DNA of 64,000 bases from Brachyspira aalborgi (GTDB taxonomy: Bacteria; Spirochaetota; Brachyspiria; Brachyspirales; Brachyspiraceae), in assembly GCF_008016455.1 (NCBI RefSeq), contig NZ_SAXU01000001.1, positions 2,422,926-2,486,925 on the forward strand, written 5' to 3'. Each line of letters starts with the position of its first letter. The stretch's first letter is position 1. Shown here piece by piece: positions 26,683 through 33,990 of this stretch. Position numbers and translations under genes: made by a program. Below the pieces are notes generated by a model. That model made no database searches. It was not told where the DNA came from and worked only from the letters and a program-made list of their open reading frames with translations.

Positions 26683-27276
26683 TTATATAATTTTTAAATA
26701 ATTTAATAATATTATTAATAAAAAGCTCGCAATAGGCAAAGATATGCAGAGAAAAAATAATTTTTTATTTGCATTTTCAAGTTTATTTATTTTCGCCGTA
26801 AATTCAAAATCAATATTTTTAATTTTTTTAGAAAGCTTTATTATATTATTATTTAATTTATTTTTTTCTTCGTTAATATCGTTATAAAGTTTTTCAATTT
26901 TTAAGTTTAAATTTTCAAATTCTTTATTGATATTGCCGTTATTTAAATTTATTTCGTTTTTAATATTTTTAGTTTCGTTATTAATATTATTTATTTCGGC
27001 GCGGATAAAATTATTTATTTTTTTCGTTTCTTCGTTTAATATTTTATTTATATTCTCAATTCTTTTATTAGTTTCAGAATATAATTCTTTATAATTATTA
27101 AAATTTTCATTGAATTCGTTAAAAACTTTCCAAAAATTATCCGACTTATCAATCGCTTCTTGCATTTTGTGAATTTTATCCGCATCGTCTCGCACGGAGT
27201 CGATATAAGAAAGCTTTTTTTGAAAATCATTCATATTTTTTAGAAGTTCTTCAACTTTTTTTAAAAGATTTTCCAT
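26683..27276 (-). CDS. Tail-anchored coiled-coil protein
   Basis: 197 residues. The first ~165 are an uninterrupted coiled coil rich in Asn, Lys, Glu and Ile (for example FNNYKELYSETNKRIENINKI). The last ~28 are one transmembrane helix (FFLCISLPIASFLLIILLNYL) with almost nothing after it, the layout of a tail-anchored membrane protein. GGGAG lies before the ATG. It sits between the 39-residue hydrophobic gene and the zinc ribbon. It probably tethers soluble operon partners, such as the GTPase, to the inner membrane. That role is inference. Confidence 0.6.
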   Translation of the reverse strand: MENLLKKVEELLKNMNDFQKKLSYIDSVRDDADKIHKMQEAIDKSDNFWKVFNEFNENFNNYKELYSETNKRIENINKILNEETKKINNFIRAEINNINNETKNIKNEINLNNGNINKEFENLNLKIEKLYNDINEEKNKLNNNIIKLSKKIKNIDFEFTAKINKLENANKKLFFLCISLPIASFLLIILLNYLKII

Positions 27277-27338
27277 TTATAAATTTAATCTCCCAATAAA
27301 AAATAATATTTTGTAAATTACAATAAAAATATTTTTAA

Positions 27339-27458
27339 TTAATCTAAAGCTATTTTGATTAATCTAATTATAGCAATTACTATTGATATTATTGTAAAAA
27401 TAGGATTTGCTAAAAAACCTAATACTAGTCCCGTTCCTATTATTCCCGCTGTAATCAT
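27339..27458 (-). CDS. 39-residue hydrophobic small protein
   Basis: ATG at 27458 with a clear AAGGAG site 7 bases upstream opens 39 codons ending TAA at 27339. The peptide starts MITAGIIGTGLVLGFLANP, has glycines spaced as in a packed transmembrane helix, and ends with a second hydrophobic stretch and a basic LIKIALD tail. It would be a two-segment or hairpin membrane peptide. It lies 12 bases after the 27471-28214 gene and is co-transcribed. The size is below usual calling limits, but spacing, ribosome site and composition support it. Holin-like or membrane-bending functions are possible. Confidence 0.65.
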   Translation of the reverse strand: MITAGIIGTGLVLGFLANPIFTIISIVIAIIRLIKIALD

Positions 27459-27470
27459 ATTTTTAACTCC

Positions 27471-28214
27471 TTATTTTATTTTAAGAATATCCAAAAGAGA
27501 GTTTATAACTTCTTCTTTTTTGTCGTATTCTTTTCTTTTCGCTTCAATCTCTCTTTCGTTTAATTTAGCGTTTTCTTCAATCTCTTTTTTGATAATATAA
27601 ATTTTATTTTCAAGTTCTTTAATTTGTTTTTTATATTTTCCTTCAAAATCGTTAAGAACCGAATTTAAATTTTTCAATTGTTCCATTGAATTATCTTGCA
27701 ACTTTTGAGATAAAGAAAGTTCCTTTTTATATTTATCCATAACGAATTTTATAAAATGTTTAATTAAAGCTAATTCTCTAGAATTATCGTCCCATTCCTC
27801 GCCTTGATATTCTATTTTCTTTATAATATCGCTTATATCTATATCATGTATTTTATTTCTACTTCTAATATCTCCCGATTTCGTATATACTTCGTCTCTA
27901 TCTATTACTTTATAATCTAAAAGCAAATTTACGATATGATAACCGTCAATAAAATCGAAATAATCCCAAATCATATTATATGATATAAATAATAAATTTT
28001 CAGACGCTATAATAATAGACTTTTCATAAATATTTAAGTTGCTATAAGATATGCGTCCATCTTCATTAAAAATTGGTTTAAATTGTTTTAAGTAAAATAA
28101 TTTATCCGTCCATTTAGAATTAGTTAATTCAAGCGAAGTTAATCCTAATTTTATTAAAGTGTCGCTTAATATTTTTTTATCTATTTTTTCTGATAAATGA
28201 ATTATTATATCCAT
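27471..28214 (-). CDS. Fusion of domain A to the shared helical C-terminus
   Basis: 247 residues. The N-terminal ~165 residues are domain A, as in 22297-23196 (KIDKKILSDTLIKLGLTSLE, DRDEVYTKSGD, KHFIKFVMDKYKKE). The C-terminal ~80 residues match the end of the next three proteins: QLKNLNSVLNDFEGKYKKQ, then the conserved final stretch with IKKEIEENAKLNEREIEAK and KKEEVINSLLD. It therefore joins the two modules that recur through the operon. No catalytic motif is seen. Its AAGAGG ribosome site lies next to palindromic repeat copy 2. It probably works as an adaptor linking domain A to the helical bundle partners. Confidence 0.6.
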   Translation of the reverse strand: MDIIIHLSEKIDKKILSDTLIKLGLTSLELTNSKWTDKLFYLKQFKPIFNEDGRISYSNLNIYEKSIIIASENLLFISYNMIWDYFDFIDGYHIVNLLLDYKVIDRDEVYTKSGDIRSRNKIHDIDISDIIKKIEYQGEEWDDNSRELALIKHFIKFVMDKYKKELSLSQKLQDNSMEQLKNLNSVLNDFEGKYKKQIKELENKIYIIKKEIEENAKLNEREIEAKRKEYDKKEEVINSLLDILKIK

Positions 28215-28226
28215 TCTTACCTCTTC

Positions 28227-28246
28227 GTCATAGTCGTGCCTATGGC
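28227..28246. repeat. Intra-operon palindromic repeat, copy 2
   Basis: GTCATAGTC-GT-GCCTATGGC, the same element as 22049-22068 with two differences in the left arm. It sits between genes of the same operon, a few bases before a ribosome site. Confidence 0.6.
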
Positions 28247-28257
28247 ATAGTTTTAAT

Positions 28258-29187
28258 TTAATTCTTTATAGTTTCCAAAAGATTATTAATAATCTCTTCT
28301 TTTTTGTCGTATTCTTTTCTTTTTTCCTCAATTTCGCTTTCGTTTAAATTAGCGTTCTCTTCAATCTCTTTTTTAATATTTTTTATGCTATCTTCATTAT
28401 TTTTCATTACTCTATTAATGTTTCTTTGTATAAATTCTATCGTATTGTTTGTAATAAAATCTAAATCGTCAAAATATTTATCAAAAGAATTTTTAATTAT
28501 TTCGTCAATATAAGAATTCATTTCAACTAATCTTTTTTCGGACGCTTTTATTTCCAAAATCGAAAGACATTTATAATCTGATAAAGATATTTTATTATTT
28601 ATATCGTCATAAAAAGAATTTTTAAAATCTTTTATCAATTTATCGCAATTTGCTTTTAAAGAATATGAATTAAATTCTTCTAATTGATTATTTTCTTTAA
28701 TAAAACTTTCAATAGAATTAAAAACTTCTTCTAACTTTGATATAAATAAATTTTCAAGTTCTTTAAGTCTTGGTTTTTTTGATTCTTTAATATCGTTTAG
28801 AATAGAATTTAAATTTTGCAATTGAGATATTGAATTATCTTCGCTATCATAATGTTTCGTTTCTCTAATTTCATTATCGGTTTTTTCATTCTTTTTGAAA
28901 ATATCTTTAATAACTTCCGCTACTTTTTCTGCCGCATAAAAAGGCATCTCTCTTACTTTATCGCTTCCACATTTTGGACATTTTAACGGCTCTTCTTTTT
29001 CAAAAATTATACCTATGTTTTCATGCCAATCTGTTTGGTCTGGAGGGTCTTTACAAATAGGAGGTTTACTTGTCTTTTCAAATACTTCAATTAACTTTGC
29101 AAACTTACCTTTTCTTTCTGATACAAATATTTCTCCGCATGATTTACATTTATAATAGTATCCAACAAATTTAACAAAATCAATCAT
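28258..29187 (-). CDS. Zinc-ribbon plus helical-bundle protein
   Basis: 309 residues. The N-terminal module has YKCKSCGEIF and, after an insertion, LKCPKCGSDKV, a four-cysteine zinc ribbon. The rest is the shared helical module: ISQLQNLNSILNDIKE, SDYKCLSILEIKASEKRLVEMNSYIDEIIK, FDDLDFITNNTIEFIQR, and the final IKKEIEENANLNESEIEEK with KKEEIINNLLET. The same module is in 27471 (part), 29199 and 30089. No signal or membrane helix is present. AGGAG precedes the ATG. It is likely a soluble partner whose ribbon binds another component. Confidence 0.6.
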   Translation of the reverse strand: MIDFVKFVGYYYKCKSCGEIFVSERKGKFAKLIEVFEKTSKPPICKDPPDQTDWHENIGIIFEKEEPLKCPKCGSDKVREMPFYAAEKVAEVIKDIFKKNEKTDNEIRETKHYDSEDNSISQLQNLNSILNDIKESKKPRLKELENLFISKLEEVFNSIESFIKENNQLEEFNSYSLKANCDKLIKDFKNSFYDDINNKISLSDYKCLSILEIKASEKRLVEMNSYIDEIIKNSFDKYFDDLDFITNNTIEFIQRNINRVMKNNEDSIKNIKKEIEENANLNESEIEEKRKEYDKKEEIINNLLETIKN

Positions 29188-29198
29188 TTTTTATCTCC

Positions 29199-30077
29199 TC
29201 ATTTTATAGTTTCCAAAAGAGAGTCAATAATTTTTTCTTTTCTGTCGTATTCTTTTCTTTTTTCCTCAATTTCGCTTTCGCTTAATTGCATATTTGCTTC
29301 AATTTCTTTTTTAATAATATCGACTCGAATTAATTGCTCTCTTTTTATTCTGTCAATACTTCTATGTATGAATTCTATTGTATTATTTGTAATAAAATCC
29401 AAATCCTCAAAGTATTTATTTAAAGCTTCTTTAATAATTTCGTCCAAATAATTTTTCATTTGATTTGAACGCTCTTCGGAATTTTGAATTTCCAATATTG
29501 TAAAACATTTATAATCGGATAACGCTATTCTTCCGTTTATATTGTCTGAAAAAGAATTTTTAAAATCATTTAGCAATTTATCAAAGTTATGCCTTAAAGC
29601 CAATATGTCTATATTAACGCCTTGCGAACAAATATTTTCTTTAATAAAACTTTCGATTTTATTAAAAGAATCTTCCAAAGTCGCGCTAAAAGTCTCTTCC
29701 ACTTCTTTTATATCTTCTTTCAATTCTTTTCTCATATTATTAAGAATAGAATTTAAATTCTGTAATTGAGATATTGTAGCGTTTTCGGGATTGTATGCTT
29801 CCATATTTCTAATTTCATCGTTGGATTGCTCGCCAATATTTTTAGAAATTTTTTCCATAAAGCCCAAAATTTTTTTAACGCTATCCGCTGGCGGTTCTAA
29901 AATCGGCGGAATTTTAGTCGCAATCGTTGATAAAAACTGTCCCGCCGAACTTATCGCCGTAGTCGCCGCTGTCCCTATTGCCGTAGCCGCGCTTCCAACT
30001 GCAGCTCCTACGGTTGAAACCGCGGAAGTTAAAGCTCCTATCGCCGCGGCTCCCAAACCTATTAAAAAACCAAACAT
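29199..30077 (-). CDS. Gly/Ala-hydrophobic plus helical-bundle protein
   Basis: 292 residues. The first ~55 form a Gly/Ala/Ser/Thr-rich hydrophobic stretch (MFGFLIGLGAAAIGALTSA and on) like glycine-zipper membrane segments of pore formers and phage-type lysis or tape proteins. The rest is the shared helical module (ISQLQNLNSILNNMRK, DYKCFTILEIQNSEERSNQMK, and the IKKEIEANMQLSESEIEEK end). This is the membrane-inserting member of the family. AAGGAG precedes the ATG, and the gene is 11 bases from each neighbour. A membrane pore or anchor role is plausible but not shown. Confidence 0.6.
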   Translation of the reverse strand: MFGFLIGLGAAAIGALTSAVSTVGAAVGSAATAIGTAATTAISSAGQFLSTIATKIPPILEPPADSVKKILGFMEKISKNIGEQSNDEIRNMEAYNPENATISQLQNLNSILNNMRKELKEDIKEVEETFSATLEDSFNKIESFIKENICSQGVNIDILALRHNFDKLLNDFKNSFSDNINGRIALSDYKCFTILEIQNSEERSNQMKNYLDEIIKEALNKYFEDLDFITNNTIEFIHRSIDRIKREQLIRVDIIKKEIEANMQLSESEIEEKRKEYDRKEKIIDSLLETIK

Positions 30078-30088
30078 AATTTACTCCT

Positions 30089-30949
30089 TTATTTGATAGT
30101 TTCCAAGAAATTATTAATAATCTCTTCTTTTCTATCGTATTCTTTTCTTTTTGCTTCAATTTCGCTTTCGCTTAATTTCATGTTTTCCTCAATTTCTTTT
30201 TTAATATTTTCAATGCTTTCTTCATTATTTTTCTTTATTCGGTTAATGTTTATTTTAATAGCATTTAAAGAATTTGTAGAAATCTCGTCAATACTGTCGC
30301 AGAAATTATTTAAAGCGTTATCGACTAATTCGTCTAAATAATTTTTTATTTTGTCTTTTCGCTCTTTTTTATTTTCAAGTTTCAATATTTCGGCGCATTT
30401 TGTATCGCCAATAGCTATATGGTCTAATATTTCGCTTGAAAAGGTTCTTTTAAAATTTGTTATCGTATCGCTAAATTTAGTTTCAATTTCCCCGACATTT
30501 ATTCCCAAACCTTCAAATTTTTTATTAATTTCTTTTTCAAGCTCTTCGCTTTGAATAAACGGATTTATCGAAGGGTCATAATTGCTCTTCTGATTAAGTT
30601 CCGTTTCTATCATATCGACTATTTTATTTTTAATCTCTTTCGATAACTCTATAGATTTTTCTTCATATTGTTTGAGTTTAGTTTTATACTCTTCTTTTAT
30701 ATCGTTTAATATTTTAGTAATCGCTTTCGTCTCTTCAATAGTAGCGGTTTCGGGGTCGTAAGCTCCAGCTTTAGATACTTTTTTTGCGCTTGCTGTTGAA
30801 GTTTGCCCGAGCGAAGTTCTCCCACCATTGAAAAAATCTACTACATCCTCAATCTTATCTTCTACAAAATCAATGACATTTGTAGCTTTTTCAACAACCC
30901 ATTCAGCTGCATCACTTATTTTTTCTGCTATCCAACTAAAAAGTCCCAT
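30089..30949 (-). CDS. Amphipathic-helix plus helical-bundle protein
   Basis: 286 residues. Residues 1-42 form amphipathic helices (MGLFSWIAEKISDAAEWVV, then VIDFVEDKIEDVVDFF), typical of peripheral membrane binding. The rest is the shared module: IEETKAITKILNDIKEEYK, GDTKCAEILKLENKKERKDKI, and the IKKEIEENMKLSESEIEAK end. NPFIQ near residue 120 resembles the NPFIT motifs of two other operon proteins. AAGGAG precedes the ATG. It is the second gene of the operon, 53 bases after the GTPase gene, and a likely membrane-side partner for it. Confidence 0.6.
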   Translation of the reverse strand: MGLFSWIAEKISDAAEWVVEKATNVIDFVEDKIEDVVDFFNGGRTSLGQTSTASAKKVSKAGAYDPETATIEETKAITKILNDIKEEYKTKLKQYEEKSIELSKEIKNKIVDMIETELNQKSNYDPSINPFIQSEELEKEINKKFEGLGINVGEIETKFSDTITNFKRTFSSEILDHIAIGDTKCAEILKLENKKERKDKIKNYLDELVDNALNNFCDSIDEISTNSLNAIKININRIKKNNEESIENIKKEIEENMKLSESEIEAKRKEYDRKEEIINNFLETIK

Positions 30950-31002
30950 AATTTTTCTCCTTATAGTTTTAAATTTTTTTTAATCTTTAATTTTTTTACT
31001 TT

Positions 31003-32397
31003 TTATTTTTTTATAGCTTCTTTCAATTTTTTATTTTGATTAAGCCATTCTGTTTTTATATTTTCAAAAGCTTCGTTCAAACCGTTCATAGCCTTTTCGA
31101 TTTCCTCTATTTCCTTATTTTTCATAAGTTTAAACTCTTCCTGCTGTTTTCTATCCATATCTAAAGAGGCTCGGCTTTGAGAATTTGAATCTTTTATAGT
31201 TTTTGCTTTATTACTTATATTCGTTATCATATTTAAATATCTTCTTTCCAAATCTTTTTTAACCTCTTCCTCTCCTTTTGAAATTATATCTCTATGCATT
31301 ATAGAATTAACTTTTTTGATATTTGTTAAATCTTTAATATTTTCAGAGTTTTTAATTATAAGGTTGCTATCTTGCCAATCTTTTAATCCTATGCCATAAC
31401 TTTTTGCCAATTTATATATTGCAATCTTTCCGTCTTCATCGCATTCTTTACCGTTTTCAAGTTCTATAACTTTAGAATATACATAAGAAGAAACGCCGAT
31501 TATATTATTTTTAAGTAAATCTTCATTTTTATAATTATCTCTTAAATATTTTTTCCATTCTTCAATTTGTTTTTCCCAAGCTTCTTTAGGATTATTTTTA
31601 TTGTCTATTTGCGTTCCTAATATCATAACTTTGTAAAAATCGTCTCCGATATTTTCAAAAACTTTTGTTATGGTTATATATTCATCGTTTCTTAAACTTG
31701 AAGAATCTACGCAAACTATAATGGCATTCGCTCTTTTAATATAATCTCTCGTTATTTTTGAGCGATAATCAACAACATCGTCTAATCCCGGGGTATCGAC
31801 TATCGTTACATTTTTATGCATATTATCGTTATTCAAATAAACTTTAAGCTCTTTAACGAAATAATGAATTTTACTATTTTTTGAAGTGTATTCTTTTACT
31901 TTATTTTTTAGTTCTTCAATATTTGAAACTTCTTCAATTTTATCGGAAGCTCCTATATAATCATTTTTAATATTTTCCGCTCCCGAACTTTCAAATTCGT
32001 CTCTAAAAATTTTTGTTTTTGTTTTTTCTTCAGATTTTTTAACGCTTTCCCATAATTCGTCCCATTCCGTTTTATTATAAAATTTAACTTCAAGTTTATT
32101 TTTTGTAGAATATCTAAATTTTGTAAGCGATGCGGTTTCGGGAGTCACATCCGTTGAGGCTATATTTTCCTCAAACAATGCGTTAATAAAAGTGGATTTT
32201 CCTGCTTTAATCGTGCCGACTATTGCAATTTGTAAATCGGGTTCGTCTATAAAAGCTTTTTGTTTTTTTATATCTTTTCTCTCGTTATCGAATTTAACAT
32301 TAAATTCTTTTTCTACCGTTTCAATAGATTTCTCTATTTCTTCGATTTTTCTTTTTTGTCTTTCGACTTCGTTTTGTAATTTTTCTAATGCGCTCAT
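31003..32397 (-). CDS. Small dynamin-like GTPase
   Basis: 464 residues. After a 50-residue coiled coil comes a dynamin-type G domain: G1 GTIKAGKST (61-69), G2 in DVTPETA (near Thr85-Thr88), G3 DTPGLDD (201-207). G4 is TQID (262-265), where dynamins usually have (T/N)KxD, so Lys is replaced by Gln. C-terminal helices follow (VKKDLERRYLNMITNI, EEFKLMKNKEIEEIEK), but no transmembrane helix. Dynamin-like proteins shape or fuse membranes. It is the first gene of the operon, 277 bases downstream of its promoter. Its AAGGAG site is good, and its ATG overlaps the stop of a repeat-controlled leader frame. Confidence 0.85.
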   Translation of the reverse strand: MSALEKLQNEVERQKRKIEEIEKSIETVEKEFNVKFDNERKDIKKQKAFIDEPDLQIAIVGTIKAGKSTFINALFEENIASTDVTPETASLTKFRYSTKNKLEVKFYNKTEWDELWESVKKSEEKTKTKIFRDEFESSGAENIKNDYIGASDKIEEVSNIEELKNKVKEYTSKNSKIHYFVKELKVYLNNDNMHKNVTIVDTPGLDDVVDYRSKITRDYIKRANAIIVCVDSSSLRNDEYITITKVFENIGDDFYKVMILGTQIDNKNNPKEAWEKQIEEWKKYLRDNYKNEDLLKNNIIGVSSYVYSKVIELENGKECDEDGKIAIYKLAKSYGIGLKDWQDSNLIIKNSENIKDLTNIKKVNSIMHRDIISKGEEEVKKDLERRYLNMITNISNKAKTIKDSNSQSRASLDMDRKQQEEFKLMKNKEIEEIEKAMNGLNEAFENIKTEWLNQNKKLKEAIKK

Positions 32398-32628
32398 TTT
32401 AAGCTCCTTTTTAAAATTTTTATTGAATTATTTAAAGATAAATTAATATCCGTATTTGAAATATATTTATAAGGCAAAGACTCTTTATTTTTATTAGCAG
32501 ATAATTTTTTATAAAATGAAATATAATATTTGTTATGATTAAGTAAACATAAATTTGGAAAAAGTTTAAAGGTTTGCTTTGCTTTGCTTTGCTTTGCTTA
32601 ACAAAGTTATAGTGTTTTTAAGTATCAT
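32394..32628 (-). other. Leader reading frame of the GTPase operon, broken at (GCAAA)5
   Basis: ATG at 32628 opens 20 codons and stops at 32566, just after five GCAAA units. One more unit would join it to an open frame (FKLFPNLCLLN...) of about 79 codons in all, whose TGA overlaps the GTPase ATG. That peptide matches the leader of the lipoprotein at 38.2 kb. No clear ribosome site precedes the ATG. Confidence 0.55.
32573..32597 (-). repeat. Pentanucleotide repeat (GCAAA)5
   Basis: Five perfect 5-bp units (TTTGC on the plus strand) in the GTPase leader. The 31 bases beyond it (32540-32570) match 38059-38089 at 29 of 31 positions. Confidence 0.9.
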
Positions 32629-32673
32629 AAAAAAATCTCATCGCCTATTATTTTTGGCAATTTATTATCGAAT

Positions 32674-32702
32674 AGTTTAACATAGATTATAGATTATGTC
32701 AA
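32674..32702 (-). promoter_or_regulatory. Promoter of the GTPase-Ycf46 operon
   Basis: On the minus strand TTGACA (32702-32697), 17-base spacer, TAAACT (32679-32674). The leader before the GTPase is about 270 bases and contains the (GCAAA)5 repeat. Confidence 0.65.
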
Positions 32703-32745
32703 TCGTCTTAAAATAAAAATTTTGTTTTTTAATTATTATTTCAAA

Positions 32746-32779
32746 TAAAAAAGCGTATCCCTAAAATTTAGAGATACGC
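32746..32779 (-). terminator. Flavodoxin operon terminator
   Basis: GCGTATC / GATACGC stem with an inner CTAAA/TTTAG, followed on the minus strand by TTTTTTATTTG. It lies 15 bases past the flavodoxin stop. Confidence 0.9.
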
Positions 32780-32794
32780 CAATATGATTAATTA

Positions 32795-33223
32795 TTAAGC
32801 TTTTGCAAGAGCTTCGCCTAATTCAACGCATTTATTAAGCCCTTCATCGTCTGGAGTAAGATTAACTGTTAAACCATCCTTAACCAAAGAACCGCCCGCA
32901 GAAGAAACATCTTCTTGCCAAATTCTCATCCATTCTCCGTCTCCCCAATCGTAAGAACCAAATAAAACTATCTTTTTACCCGAAAGTTTACTTTTAATAG
33001 AATCGTAAAAAGGTTGAAATTCCGATTCTTCCAAATTCTCCGAACCCATAGACGGACATCCTAAAGCAAGTTTTGAATAATCGTCCACATTTCCCGAAAA
33101 ACTTGAAACTGAAAATAATTCTACGCTTGCTCCCGCATTTTCTATGCCTTTTTGCACGCTTTTTGCCATACTTTCCGTATTTCCCGTGCCGCTCCAATAA
33201 ATTATCGCTATTTTATCGCTCAT
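32795..33223 (-). CDS. Flavodoxin
   Basis: 142-residue FMN electron carrier, of the size of short-chain clostridial flavodoxins. The FMN phosphate loop WSGTGNTESMA is at residues 10-20. The isoalloxazine loops are ALGCPSMGSENLEESEF and GSYDWGDGEW. It replaces ferredoxin when iron is short and serves anaerobic redox enzymes. It is two bases after the DUF3793 gene, a common pairing, so the two are one operon with a palindrome near the start that may be its operator. GGAGG precedes the ATG (AGGATAAAAATG). Confidence 0.92.
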   Translation of the reverse strand: MSDKIAIIYWSGTGNTESMAKSVQKGIENAGASVELFSVSSFSGNVDDYSKLALGCPSMGSENLEESEFQPFYDSIKSKLSGKKIVLFGSYDWGDGEWMRIWQEDVSSAGGSLVKDGLTVNLTPDDEGLNKCVELGEALAKA

Positions 33224-33225
33224 TT

Positions 33226-33828
33226 TTATCCTCCAAGATATTTATTTTTTTTTTGATTAATATTATTTGAATAATCGCTATAGCTTTCTATTATCTCCAA
33301 AATATTTTTTCCTTCCAAAAAAGTATTTGTGTAGAAAAATCTGCATCGATTGTAACTGTCGAAAGTTTTTATAGCGTCATTTTTATTATGATAAACTTTC
33401 CAATAACCAGAATATAAACAGTTTTTGCCAAAATTATTTATGAAACCGCAAATATCGATTAAAGGATAGCCCAAAAATATTCCTATTTCATGCGGAAAAT
33501 TTTTATAATTTTTCATTTTCTCGCTTAAAATTTGAATATTCTTATACATATTACGCGAATTGTATCCGCAGTCGCATAAAAACTTTGAAACCTCTTCGCT
33601 TTCGATATAGTTTTTCAATTTTTCTTTATTATAAACATAAACTATAACTTTAGAATTATAATCTTTCAAAATTGAGAGATTAATTCCTTTTTTATGTAAA
33701 AGTTTATTATAAAAAACTATTCTCTCGCATAATTCTTTTTTAGAATTATAATTATATGTAAAGATATTGGCTATTTTTATTCCCGCCAAAGTCGGCGCGG
33801 AATGATTTATAAGCAATTCGTCAAACAT
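33226..33828 (-). CDS. DUF3793 family protein
   Basis: 200 residues from the ATG at 33828, chosen because AAGAGG sits six bases upstream; an earlier ATG at 33861 would lie inside the palindrome and lack a ribosome site. Features of DUF3793: HSAPTLAGIKIANIF at the start, FPHEIGIFLGYPLIDICGFI in the middle, and YSGYWKVYHNKNDAIKTF near the end. The family is common in anaerobes beside flavodoxin or iron-uptake genes, but its function is not known. It heads the two-gene flavodoxin operon. Confidence 0.8.
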   Translation of the reverse strand: MFDELLINHSAPTLAGIKIANIFTYNYNSKKELCERIVFYNKLLHKKGINLSILKDYNSKVIVYVYNKEKLKNYIESEEVSKFLCDCGYNSRNMYKNIQILSEKMKNYKNFPHEIGIFLGYPLIDICGFINNFGKNCLYSGYWKVYHNKNDAIKTFDSYNRCRFFYTNTFLEGKNILEIIESYSDYSNNINQKKNKYLGG

Positions 33829-33842
33829 ATTAACCTCTTTTT

Positions 33843-33860
33843 TGTTAGTTAATTCTAACA
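33843..33860. promoter_or_regulatory. Palindromic candidate operator before DUF3793-flavodoxin
   Basis: TGTTAG-TTAATT-CTAACA, perfect 6-bp arms. It sits 15 bases upstream of the DUF3793 start, and a weaker GTTA...TAAC repeat lies at 33867-33882. The position fits a repressor site for an iron or redox regulator. The regulator is unknown, and the pattern is not a classic Fur box. Confidence 0.4.
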
Positions 33861-33990
33861 TATATTGTTAAAACAGTCTAACTTTTATTTTGTAAAATTA
33901 TAATAAAGATTTTATTCTTCAAATAATTAATTTTTTTATAAAAAATATTCGATAATATAAGTATATTTGTAAATTTTGGAGGCTTAAATT

